Below are positions 55,102 through 64,000 of a stretch of DNA of 64,000 nt, piece after piece. Made by a program: the position numbers and the translations under genes. Origin of the DNA: Arion vulgaris (taxonomy: Eukaryota > Mollusca > Gastropoda > Stylommatophora > Arionidae); assembly GCA_020796225.1 (NCBI GenBank), contig CM036765.1:30284066-30348065 (forward strand). Direction: 5' to 3'. Each line of letters opens with the position of its first letter. Position 1 is the stretch's first letter. Below the pieces are notes generated by a model that was not told where the DNA came from, ran no database searches, and was given only the letters and a program-made list of their open reading frames with translations.

Positions 55102-55707
55102 GTATGTATCTCTTAAGTCAATGTTAGGATGCCTCTTTTTAGCTTGTACACCTAGACTGAAGCAATATTAACATGACTACTCACATTTCATCACAACGTG
55201 TATTGATGTTGTGCTGACCTATGTTGTCTGTGCTCTCCTCGAAAACAATTTAAGTGCACTAAACTACTTAGCTGACTTCTTTAAGACTATCGTTATATCC
55301 TCAACCGTGTCAGCAATATACTTGCTCAATGTTAGACGATATCGTCAAGTGATATACTTGTATTGTCACACTCAGTACTTTTATCAGGACTTCAGTTCAA
55401 TTCTCCAGATAGATATCCGAACAAATTTAACCATAAATTCGCTACAAGACATCCTTTGAACTGTATATTAATATAATGTTTTCTACAGTGTTGACATCTT
55501 CAGTTGTATTTGTATACTACGGGAAAGATGGCTGCATTTGGAGCATGTGTCCTGTTATATTCATGGAAGTGCAATCGTTCTTTTCTCCATTTCTATCTTA
55601 TAATCGAGGTTATGATGGTATATAATTTCTGATTGCTGGAAAGTGTTTCCATCTTGTGATTTCTAGCCTACTTTTTGTCAGCGTCTGTGGTTATTCATTA
55701 CTTATAC

Positions 55708-55835
55708 CACTGTTATGTTATGTTATTCGATCGACGTCATTGCACATTGGGTATTCCTTTGCGCGCTCCATCCTCCACTGCAGCAGCCATCCTATTGTCC
55801 ACTTGCTCACCGTACCAATAAGAAGGTGATTTTAG
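55708..55835 (-). mobile_element. LINE 3' end with (ATAAC)n tail
   Basis: GTTATGTTATGTTATTCGAT, CGACGTCATTGCACATTGGG and CAGCAGCCATCCTATTGTCC match 22385-22495 closely. In filamin intron 2. Confidence 0.85.
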
Positions 55836-55853
55836 CTTTGGTATGTCTGTATA

Positions 55854-56100
55854 GTGAGCGTCTGTAGCTCAAGCGGTAGTGAGCTTGATCACAGACCCAA
55901 GCGTACCTGGTTCAAACCCCATGGTGGGCAAATTTGGAAGCAAATTCGTTTCCGTGGGATTTTTACAAAGGTAAAAATAGACCTCACCATTCAGAAAGCA
56001 ATGGCAAACTACTGAGCGTATAAGTGGTGCCTAGAAAATCAACGACCCATTTACCGTGGTTGATGGATACGTCCTTTGGGATATGCCACGATTTTCATTC
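55854..56100 (+). mobile_element. SINE family J in filamin intron 2
   Basis: Head GCGTCTGTAGCTCAAGCGGT with a good A box, B box CCTGGTTCAAACCCC, body AGCAATGGCAAACTACTGAG and end GGATATGCCACGATTTTCAT. Perfect 11-bp target duplication ATGTCTGTATA at 55843-55853 and 56101-56111. Confidence 0.93.
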
Positions 56101-56169
56101 ATGTCTGTATAAGCGTTATTGTTTTCAATTAGATTTGCCCAGTGATATAGTGTCGTTGTTTTCATGCAG

Positions 56170-56267
56170 GTCTCTGCCCTAATTGGCAAGGCTGGGATCC
56201 TAAGAAGGGCAAGGCAAATGCCAAGGAGGCAATGGATGCAGCTGAGAAATGGTTGGATGTGCCACAG
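56170..56267 (+). CDS. Filamin exon 3: middle of CH2
   Basis: Third coding exon, 98 nt, entering in phase 1 and ending in phase 0. Acceptor TTTTCATGCAG|GTCT and donor CCACAG|GTAAGA are both consensus. It encodes (G)LCPNWQGWDPKKGKANAKE and AMDAAEKWLDVPQ, the filamin CH2 segment normally followed by a TPEE...DPNVDE helix. I searched the remaining 7.7 kb by eye for that continuation and the first immunoglobulin-like repeat and found neither, so the rest of CH2 and the rod lie downstream of the window. The three exons total exactly 230 codons. Confidence 0.93.
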
Positions 56268-56697
56268 GTAAGAACAGCTTGTAGATTGCTGTAAATAGAC
56301 CATTTCTCTATCTCACTTCCTGTTGCCATATCTCTCTCTTTGTCTGACTCTTACTTCGTTTAGAAAGCTTAATAGAACTGTTAATGTGATGAGCATTCAT
56401 TCATAACCTTCATTAGAGGGAATGAAAAGTTTCAAATTTCATTATAAACATTATCATCACACCCATATTTACATAAACATTGACGTAGTCATGAATTCCA
56501 ACCTCTCTCTTTCTCTTACTTTCTCTCTCTTTCTCTCACTTTCTCTCTCTTTATATCTGACAGGAATGAATGCATTTGTTTATGAAACGTTATTTGCCTA
56601 ACGTTTTAAGTTTGGAAGAATGGCAAATGAAAACTATATTTTTATTGTAATTTGTAGAATCAAAGAGGTAAATAATGAAAGATAAATAACAAGTGTT
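56268..56697. other. Start of filamin intron 3
   Basis: After the exon 3 donor only CT-rich runs near 56500-56560 are seen. No exon recognised. Confidence 0.6.
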
Positions 56698-56709
56698 ATA
56701 AATGAAGTA

Positions 56710-57503
56710 CTTTTTGCAGATGATCAGTGCCTGATACATCAAAATGAACAAGATCTACAACATCATATTGACACTTTGAACAATAATTGTGTGAAACATG
56801 ACATGAAAATCAACAACACTAAAACAGAAATAATGAATATGGGAAGAAAACATAATAATCTAGACATCCATGTCAATGGCACTAAAATAAACCAAGTGAA
56901 AGAATTCAAATACTTAGGAAGCATATTCACAGAAGACGGAAAACTAGATAGAGAGATAGAGGCTAGAGTACAAAAAGCAAATGCTGTAACCTACCAGCTA
57001 GCCCCATTGTTAAGGCACCCAAAATTTCACAGGCAGCTAAGCAACAGATGATCAACAGCTTTTTTATACCTACTTTGTGTTACCAGAGCCAAACATGGAC
57101 ATTGAGCAAAGCGCAGTACAAAAATAACTACATGTGAAATGCGTTGCCTGAGAAAAGTTACCAACAACACAAGAAAAGACAGAATCACCAACATCAGCAT
57201 AAGAAAGAAAGTTGGCACAAAACCGTGCTTGAATTATATAGATAAACAAAGAATGAAGTGGTTTGGCCACTTAATAAGAATGCATCCAAACTCCACAGTA
57301 TACAGAGTCTTCTACAACAGAACATCGGGAAAGAAGGCAAGAGGAAGACCACGGAAAAGATGGTTAGATGGCGTGGCAGCATCCTGTGAAAGAGCAAAGA
57401 TAACAATCACACAAGCCACCAGAACAGCGCAAGACAAAACCAGAAAACCACGACACTGGGCAACAACCCGGTAGCAGTGTGACGACAAAAGAAGAAGAAG
57501 AAG
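56710..57503 (+). mobile_element. Young 5'-truncated LINE with 12-bp target duplication
   Basis: Begins inside the RT domain (LFADDQCLIHQNEQDLQHHI, with ADD) and continues KINNTKTEIMNMGRKHNNLD, FKYLGSIFTEDGKLDREIEA, MRCLRKVTNNTRKDRITNIS, MKWFGHLIRMHPNSTVYRVF, GKKARGRPRKRWLDGV and a stop. There are only about two frameshifts (near 57025 and 57115). Flanked by perfect ATAAATGAAGTA at 56698-56709 and 57504-57515. Tail GACAAAAGAAGAAGAAG. Confidence 0.95.
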
Positions 57504-57638
57504 ATAAATGAAGTAAAATAAGTGAATGAACAGATTAAAGTACTAATGAAGAGATCAGATTGAAGGCAACACATACAGATATCTACAGAAACAGAAAAAT
57601 AGGAAAGATGGGTGTTCATGCTAAATTGGCTTATTCTA

Positions 57639-57896
57639 CAGGGTGTTCAAGATAATAGCAGCCTGTGAATGGAGTCAATCTGGCATATATGTATGAAAAT
57701 GAGAAGGTTCAGTTATGACGTAGTATAGGTCAAGGTTATGTGACGGTATGTAATTGTAGTGCGGGAAGGGCGATGAACAAATGTGACGTAAAACGAGCTA
57801 GTCAGAACCGGTTTAAATAGTACATAAACATAACGCGATAGATTATCTGGCAACTTTCGATTTGTCAATGTGGCTGCTTTAATCTTGAACACCCTG
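57639..57896. mobile_element. Mariner-type MITE
   Basis: 258 bp. Left end CAGGGTGTTCAAGATAATAG-CAGCC pairs with right end GGCTGCTTTAATCTTGAACA-CCCTG. TA dinucleotides at 57637-57638 and 57897-57898 are the target duplication typical of Tc1/mariner. No ORF. Confidence 0.9.
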
Positions 57897-57934
57897 TACA
57901 ACTAGTTGTGTCAGAAGTGTATATAACAGTAATG

Positions 57935-58170
57935 AAATGAAAATCGTGGCATATCCTTTCTAGGACGTAGCCATCAACCACAGTAAACAAGTCGTCGAGT
58001 TTCTAGGAGCACTTATACGTTCAGTAGTTTGATATTGCTTTCCGGCGGTGAAATCTATTTTTACCGTTTGTAAAAATTCAAGGGAACTAATTTGCTTCCA
58101 AATTTACCCGCTGCTGAGTTTGAACCAGATACGCTTGGGTTGTGATCTACCGCGTAAGCTACGGAGGTAA
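57935..58170 (-). mobile_element. SINE family J
   Basis: GAAAATCGTGGCATATCCTT, CAGTAGTTTGATATTGCTTT, GAGTTTGAACCAGATACGCT and TGGGTTGTGATCTACCGC on the + strand mirror the + copies; the A box is degraded. Confidence 0.82.
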
Positions 58171-58534
58171 TGGGGTTGAAATTGCATAGATTTGTGCTGT
58201 TAACAACGTTAGATTATTTATATTCTTCTTTTTCACTATTGGACGTCAACTTAAACTTGTGGGCAGACAGCAAGGACCAGTCATTTAACAACTAGCGTTT
58301 CTTTCAATGCATATCAGTCTTCTCTGCTCTTCATACGCTGTACGAGATTTGCATTAGACGTTCGAAAGCCATGTTGTCAATTTCACAATAACACTAATCA
58401 GAAATTCCGATCATTAGCTTGTTGAAAATATGTATCTCAGATGTTGTGCTGTGTATAAAATCTGAAGATTACGACATGCTCTTCTCTGGAACTGGCGTTT
58501 CTGTTATGTCATTGTAGTTCTGCGCATAACATAA

Positions 58535-58680
58535 CAAAGCAGGCGCTTGACTGGGACACACAGAGGAAAGGAATAGTTGGGAGACCAATGAACACCTGGT
58601 GAAGAGCAGTAGAAGAGAAGGTCAGATAGGTTGGAACATTATGAGAATAGTCAAGGAAAACGACTGAGAATAGAATTTAA
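58535..58680 (+). mobile_element. Short LINE C-terminal fragment
   Basis: Reads ALDWDTQRKGIVGRPMNTW, stop, RAVEEKVR, the WxxQGKRxxGRPxxTW-type motif of LINE C-termini. 58171-58534 and 58681-59384 show no recognised feature. Confidence 0.6.
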
Positions 58681-59384
58681 TATAAAACAACATTTGCATT
58701 CTTACGTCCCACTGGGAGCAAGAATGACTGTCACGTGATTTTGCATACATACAATTATTATGTCATACAACATCTCTGTGACCCATATTAATCTTGTTTG
58801 TTGTATATTTCTGTCAATGATTCATCGCTAGTATAACAACAGTATTGACTCAACATAACATTCAAGTACTATATTATGATCGACAAGTATCTGTTGCCTA
58901 TAGTATTGTTAAATGTGTCAGTTACCCAGTACTTACGTGTCTACTAAAGATAAGCTACCTATAAGACATCTGTGACATGAAATGCAGAGATAGCACTGAA
59001 ATCCAAAATAATTTTTCAGAAACAGAGCAGTTCACCTATTTATGTAGCAAGTATGGCTCCATTGAGATACAGGAAAAATGTATGCTAAGAATAGTCAAAG
59101 CAACATCAGTTTTTAAAAGTCTAAATAAAATAACATGAGACTAAGTTATATAGTTTTAACCTAAATTCGAATTTTCAATCAAATGTTGTATAATCTAACA
59201 TATATCAACAAGTTGAAAATGACAAGATATAGAAAGTTTTGAAAATGAAACTTTCGAAATGGACAGGTTAAAATCGGCATGTGCAAATCAACGAAGACAG
59301 ATGATGTGAATTCATTGCACAACCTTCGATGTGAGACGGCACTGATGATGAATTGAAAATGAAAATATATGTATGCGAAAAATA

Positions 59385-59625
59385 TTTAACATAAAATGGG
59401 ACGAATTCAGGAGAAGTGATGAAAGCAATTAAATGTCTGGTCAACCACTAGTAATAACTTGGTTTTTTTTTAAAGAGATGGAGATATGTTGGCTTACTCT
59501 GAGAAGAAATAATCGAAGAATCGTAAAGCTGACAATGAAACGGAAAACAAATGGTCCAAGACAGAAAGAACACTCTAGGGAAACCCTGAAACGAGGTTTA
59601 CTGAGAGATGCGATAAATAGCGAAC
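59385..59625 (+). mobile_element. LINE C-terminal fragment
   Basis: KWDEFRRSDE and MSGQPLVIT correspond to the 13.3-13.7 kb copy (KWNEFRRSDE, MSGQPLVTT); then RWRYVGLL-like, LRRNNRRIVKLTMKRKTNGP. A poly-T expansion breaks the frame near 59465. Confidence 0.75.
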
Positions 59626-59649
59626 CCAATTCCTTATAAGAGAGTGATG

Positions 59650-59842
59650 TGCCCGCCTGCCCAGCGTGTTCGTAGCGCGTTGGACTGCGGGTGACTAGTC
59701 CTCTGTGTGCGGGTTCAATTCCGCGGACTGGCAGAAAAGCCACAGGTTCCCCAGATTCACGGTGTTCGTGGCACCGAACCGAAGGGTTACGATGTCCATA
59801 GCACCGAGCCAAAGAGAACATAGCTTCTGGATCGGAAAATTT
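59650..59842 (+). mobile_element. SINE family I
   Basis: GCCCGCCTGCCCAGCGTGTT, GCGTTGGACTGCGGGTGACT, B box GGGTTCAATTCCGCGG, GTTCGTGGCACCGAACCGAA, CCATAGCACCGAGCCAAAGA, TTCTGGATCGGAAAATTTTT. Confidence 0.85.
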
Positions 59843-60453
59843 TTTAAATAGTGAGGAAGGATCAGATAGAGCGGTAGAATAATGTGAAGTCTGTAACAGT
59901 ATAACTGTATTAGGAGTTGCCCAGTATAGAGCTGTATGAATAAAATGCTTGCAGGTCATATGTAACGGTATAACTGTACTAGAAGAATACAAACATGTAT
60001 TTAAATCAAAGACGCTACAATATAAAAGATCGTTTTGTCCCAGACATGTTTTCCATATGTTCGCTGATTAAGTCTTGTTTTCTGTTTATGTGTATTAATA
60101 CATCTCCTAAATGTATTTATTTTGGCTATAATCGTTAAACGATATTTGTCGCAACATTCAGTGTTATGCCTCGTGGTTACCTTTGCGTAAACGAATGAAC
60201 CGTAACACTACCATCCATGTTTGGAAGTGAATATGGCTAGGTAAGATGTCTGTACTTCGAGCGCGAGCTTGCATCAGCACAGTTTGTGCTTGTGTGTTGA
60301 TCAAGTTGGAAGAGTATAGAGGCTGAGAGAGAAAAATGTCAGTGAGAGAGATGTGCACACGAAACACAGATATCAATGTTCGGTGTGGTGATTCTTATCT
60401 CTCATTTTATCCTCTTTTCTTTACATCCTGTACTTTTTGTGTAGCTTTCTTAA

Positions 60454-61159
60454 GGCGGGAGACCCACCCAGAAATAGGGTTGTATTTTTTTAAAATTCAC
60501 AGAAAAAAAACTATCAAACATATTGTCCTACAATTTGGCCACCTGTTGCAAACGGCATCGTTTTCGATGATAAACAGCGATTAGTGTATGCACTGTAGGT
60601 AGTTATTTAAAAAAAGAATTAATTTTCTTAAAAATATATTGTAAAAAACCCCCACTTCATCGTGCAGTGGATTTCCAAAACATATGAAGTGCTAAGAACG
60701 CCAAACTTGCATATGATGTACATATCACCGATAGCTATAGCGTGAACCTCCACTTTTGTCTAAACTGTATATAAGCAGAGATATTGCTTTTCTAATTTGA
60801 AATTTTTTTTAATTTGGAAGGGTTACATTGCAAAATCCATATCTACAAAACCAATTGAGTTAGACATTTTTGGAGGTTCACGCTATAGCTATGGGTGATA
60901 TGTACATCATATGCAAGTTTAGCATTCTTAGCACTTCATATGTTTTGAAATCCACTGCACGATGAAGTGGGGTTTTACAATATATTTTAAGAAAATTAAT
61001 TCTTTTTTTAAATAACTACCTACAGTGCATACACTAATCGCTGTTTATCATCGAAAACGATGCCGTTTGCAACAGGTGGCCAAATTGTAGGACAATATGT
61101 TTGATAGTTTTTTTTCTGTGAATTTTTAAAAATACAACCCTATTTCTGGTGGTCTCCGC
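60454..61159. mobile_element. 706-bp fold-back element with TTAA ends
   Basis: The two halves are near-complete inverted repeats: left AATAGGGTTGTATTTTT, GCCACCTGTTGCAAACGGCA, GATGAAGT-type and CGATAGCTATAGCGTGAACC pair with the right half in reverse order. Ends GGCGGGAGACC and (reversed) GCGGAGACC abut TTAA at 60450-60453 and 61160-61163. Centre near 60806-60830. No ORF. TTAA targets are seen in piggyBac- and Kolobok-type elements. Confidence 0.92.
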
Positions 61160-61579
61160 TTAATTCATCTTTTTCGTCCTTCTGCTATTTACCCAATCAT
61201 TCTTCTCCATCCCTACTCGTCATTTCCTCTCTCATTCTCTCACCGTCTTTCTCTTCCTCGTGTTACCATCAGCACGCTAATTTTTAAAAAAAATTTTGTT
61301 TCGTTTTTCTCCTTGATTTATCAACCTCTGTCATTTTCATCCTCATGCATTTCCTCCCCCATCGCTTTATTGTTCCATCGTCTCCATCTGTTGTTCTCAC
61401 TCTTCATCAAAATGTACCTGACTTCATATCGTGTGCGCTTAATTGTAATTTGTCTTGCAATGTCTCTGTTCTAAAACTTTCATCCTTTGTTCTAAAACTT
61501 GTATCTGTCTCTACTGTTCTACCTTTCTTATTCTTTGTTATTTTGAGTTATGTCTTAGGCTAACAATAGCAGAAGGTAA

Positions 61580-62180
61580 TATATACATCAATCAATCAAT
61601 CAAGTGCCATGCCTGTCGGCGTAGGCGATCATGTCTCTCCACAACTCTCTTTGCTTTGGTGCATGTAATCAGTTCTGACGTCGATATTTTGTCGAACCAT
61701 GATGTCAGGCCATCCAACATCTTCTCCTCTGTCTTCCACGATCTCTCCTTCCCTGAATTTTACCTGTAGTCACCAAATGTTCTAAACCTTCTCTTCGCAT
61801 TATATGCCCGAAGAACCTTGATTGTCGGATTCTTATTCTTTTGATAAGGTTTCTTTGTGTGCAGGCCTGATTTAAAACCTCCACATTTGTTTTCTTTGCT
61901 TCCATGGAATTTTCAACATTCTTCTGTAAAACCACATCTCTGTGGCTTCCAATGATCGTATTGATTGTGTGTTCATTGTCCATGATTCGCTGCCATACAT
62001 AAGTATTGGTTCAATATAGCATTGGAGTACTCGTTTTCGCAATGTCATTGGTAGTGAGTTCACGCATAGTGTGTTCTTCATTTTCATAAAAGCTGCTTTC
62101 GTTTGAGCTATTCTACTCCTAATCTCTGTTGTACATCTTCCATCTGATGTTAGGAATGTTCTTAGATACTTGAATATATA
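61580..62180 (-). mobile_element. LINE C-terminal region with (AATC)n tail
   Basis: Minus strand: FKYLRTFLTSDGRCTTEIRS, RIAQTKAAFMKMKNTLCVNS, VLQCYIEPILMYGSESWTMN, WFYRRMLKIPW, RIRQSRFFGHIMRREGLEHL. Only a few frameshifts. The tail on the minus strand is TTGATTGATTGAT. A short relative lies at 10288-10505. Confidence 0.87.
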
Positions 62181-62261
62181 CACACAGTAACAAAATGTGC
62201 ACAATACACAACACACTAGTCAGAAAAAGTGTTAAAATCATCTCAGTCATATTTTTTAAAA

Positions 62262-62480
62262 ACTCGTTACTGCCTATAGTACCTCTTTTTAAGGCGGTGT
62301 AGGACATGTGGGACGAGAGCCTGAGGATTTAGTGGCCGCATAGCTAGTGCAGTCGCCGCGAACTCTGTTCATGTTAGGATTTTTCATTTATGCCCACAAC
62401 AGAAAAAAATCCTTGGCCTTACCGTGAATTGAACACGAGTCTCCCGCATGGGTGCCGCGCTCATATGAGCATCCCAAACA
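62262..62480 (-). mobile_element. SINE family G
   Basis: TAAGGCGGTGTAGGACATGT, GCAGTCGCCGCGAACTCTGT, TTTTTCATTTATGCCCACAA and GTGAATTGAACACGAGTCTC on the + strand, then CATGGGTGCCGCGCTCATAT, the tRNA-like side. Confidence 0.85.
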
Positions 62481-63700
62481 CAAACTTACAATGCTAATTG
62501 TAAATCCATCTCACATTACTAACAAAATGCAATTATCCTTCATATCACAGCAAAATCGTTTCTATATGCATCATCATTTCTATTCTATTTGGCTGTTAAG
62601 TCAGCAATATCACTATGAATGTTATCTCATCTGTGCTATTGTTCATAAGATAATTATAGTTGGAGTATGGAAATACAAACAAAGATAAGGGAAGTGGGGT
62701 TCTAGGACCCGTCATTTAACTCGATCAAACAACTGTCAAGTCCATGTTTACACCGTGAATACTAAATGTGGTCAACAATCGTCTCTACTTTGACAGTGTT
62801 GCCACTAGCAACCGTGATAGGATCGTGTATCCTTCAATCTAATGCCATAATTTTCACGTTTTCTTACATATTGTTATCAACTATGCAGTTATCTCTCTCG
62901 CTTATCATTATGTGTTCTCTTTCCTTGTAGGCATATCTGTTTGTAGACATTCGTTCTTCAATGATGCAGGTATATGTTGACTGATCCTACATACTGTAGG
63001 GCTATAATAGGGACGCAATGTACTCACGTTCTCTGCAAAGATCACATAGGTGGATTAACTTGATTGATAAGAACGAACGCAAATAAATAAACAATATATG
63101 AACTGATTTCTGTAGAAAATACTGCACTTGAAATGTTGTGGGTTGGGAGAGTTGAATCAACAAAGTGATAGACCAAAAAACAAATATAGAAGAAATTGCA
63201 CGAAGACGGATCGTTATATATAGTGATAGATGCTAGCAGTATGTCCATTAATTCGTGAGCACGTTTGAAATTGATTTTCTCGAAAACTAACTGTTGGATC
63301 TCAGTGATTTTTGCAAGCAGCCTTAGAATATCCATGACGCTAGAGAAATATTTTTTTCCAAGAAAATTTGATGTAGTTTGAAATATTTCTTCTTCAGGTT
63401 ATATTAAAATCAACCTCACCGGATTGTACACAATAGTAACAGATCTACTGTACACAGACGCGTTGTTCTAAAAATACATTATGGTAACATTGAAATATCG
63501 TGAGTAAACAACAATTTCACGGGAATTCCCGTGCACCGAACCCAGTCGACTTTGAAAGCGGAAAGCATATGACGTTATAATTGGGATACCGTTGTATAGT
63601 TATAGGTCTATCTCGCTATTTGTATGAAGCTATTGTATCATATTTGTTGAGTTTATCAAAACTGACATTGATATCACATTCAGAAGGAGTCTGAAGTGCA
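62481..63700. other. Gene-free stretch
   Basis: No exon of filamin or other gene recognised and no repeat family copy identified. Minus-strand frame 63042-63335 has no known domain. Confidence 0.5.
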
Positions 63701-63711
63701 CATTTATAACA

Positions 63712-63960
63712 ATGCAGAAGGTTACAGTTTTACTATACCAACACTTCCGTAGGGAATCTAAGAGAGGTCATCTATATTGCGATATTCATAACCCTGAGAA
63801 ACGAACGCAACTGGCGCTTGGTCTGAATAGAGAATCCTTTTCCCGATGGATTAAACAGGACACAAAGTGCACTAATGTCAAGCAAGGAAGGAAAAGAACA
63901 ATTGACGACTTTGACATAGATGTCATAAGACGGAGCTCTTGAAAATGTTTGCGACAAATC
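63712..63960 (+). pseudogene. Transposase-like fragment with HTH features, frame-shifted
   Basis: 76 codons starting MQKVTVLLYQHFRRESKRGH. A helix-turn-helix-like segment LALGLNRESFSRWIKQD and QGRKRTIDDFDIDVIRR follow, resembling N-terminal regions of DDE-transposon-associated proteins known from several invertebrates. Shifting frame at ~63937, the sequence continues ELLKMFATNQLVTLRKLKLK in the style of the same family and may run past the window end. Family assignment is from memory of motifs and is uncertain. Confidence 0.4.
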
Positions 63961-64000
63961 AACTTGTTACTCTCAGGAAACTGAAATTAAAACTGCAATC

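Larger units (their letters stand above)
55102..56169 (+). other. Filamin intron 2
   Basis: 1,068-bp phase-1 intron. Its first 600 bp show nothing recognisable; the second half holds a LINE 3' tail fragment and a complete SINE-J with an 11-bp target duplication ending about 60 bp before exon 3. Confidence 0.9.

Noticed and set aside
56268..64000. Search for the next filamin exon (end of CH2, first Ig-like repeat)
   Set aside because: No frame with the expected TPEE...DPNVDE or YGPG-type motifs next to splice sites was found by eye; a very short or unusual exon could have been missed.

Overview
This is eukaryotic, AT-rich, repeat-dense animal DNA. The only host gene I can support is the 5' end of a filamin gene on the + strand: three coding exons with consensus splice sites (CDS 40919-41255, 54847-55101, 56170-56267) that join in frame into 230 codons covering the acidic N-terminus, CH1 and most of CH2 of the actin-binding domain. 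Intron 1 is 13.6 kb, intron 2 is 1.07 kb, and intron 3 appears to run past the window end. Filamin plus introns makes this a metazoan. The many tRNA-headed SINEs with a shared central domain, the LINE mixture and the base composition fit a lophotrochozoan, perhaps a mollusc, but that is inference.

Almost everything else is mobile or tandem repeat DNA. I named the dispersed families from copies inside this window. SINE-like families: A (1, 16.2, 26, 46 kb), B (2.2, 21.2, 31 kb), C (4.1, 6.0, 20.5, 38.1 kb), E (eight copies), F (17.1 kb), G (five copies), I (four copies), J (three copies), K (10, 25.3 kb), L (7.4, 18, 20, 38.5 kb) and M (14.7, 39.2, 42.5 kb). LINE remnants come from several lineages: with an RNase H domain (15.4, 21-22.2, 22.4-22.9 kb), with GRPRKRW-like C-termini (36, 46, 50, 57 kb), with microsatellite tails (4.3, 5.3, 10.3, 13.4, 24.9, 33.7, 61.6 kb), and one poly(A) LINE with a zinc-knuckle region (51-52 kb). 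DNA-transposon derivatives include three hAT-type MITEs with 8-bp target duplications, a mariner-type MITE with TA ends, a 706-bp fold-back element with TTAA ends and a TTAA-type MITE inside a SINE.

Layout: 1-8.2 kb holds two segmental duplications, SINEs and a degenerate GT-rich minisatellite. 8.7-14.2 kb holds LINE remnants and a 700-bp AGT-like tract. 14.2-18.7 kb holds LINE and SINE copies inside a 21-bp AT-rich repeat and a 25-bp minisatellite. 19-28.3 kb holds nested SINE/LINE insertions and a 48-bp repeat. 29-39.4 kb holds an old hAT-like element, SINEs, a 35-bp satellite and a LINE carrying an inserted hammerhead-like element. 40.8-56.3 kb is filamin with its intronic repeats. 56.3-64 kb, probably filamin intron 3, holds a young LINE, MITEs, the fold-back element and a transposase-like fragment. 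Nested insertions with target-site duplications give a relative insertion order at several places.

The most interesting items are the fold-back element at 60.45-61.16 kb, the element carrying a hammerhead-ribozyme-like core (three copies, two with direct-repeat ends), the SINE families sharing a core and a LINE-like 3' tail, and a minisatellite that seems to have grown from the last codons of a LINE ORF.
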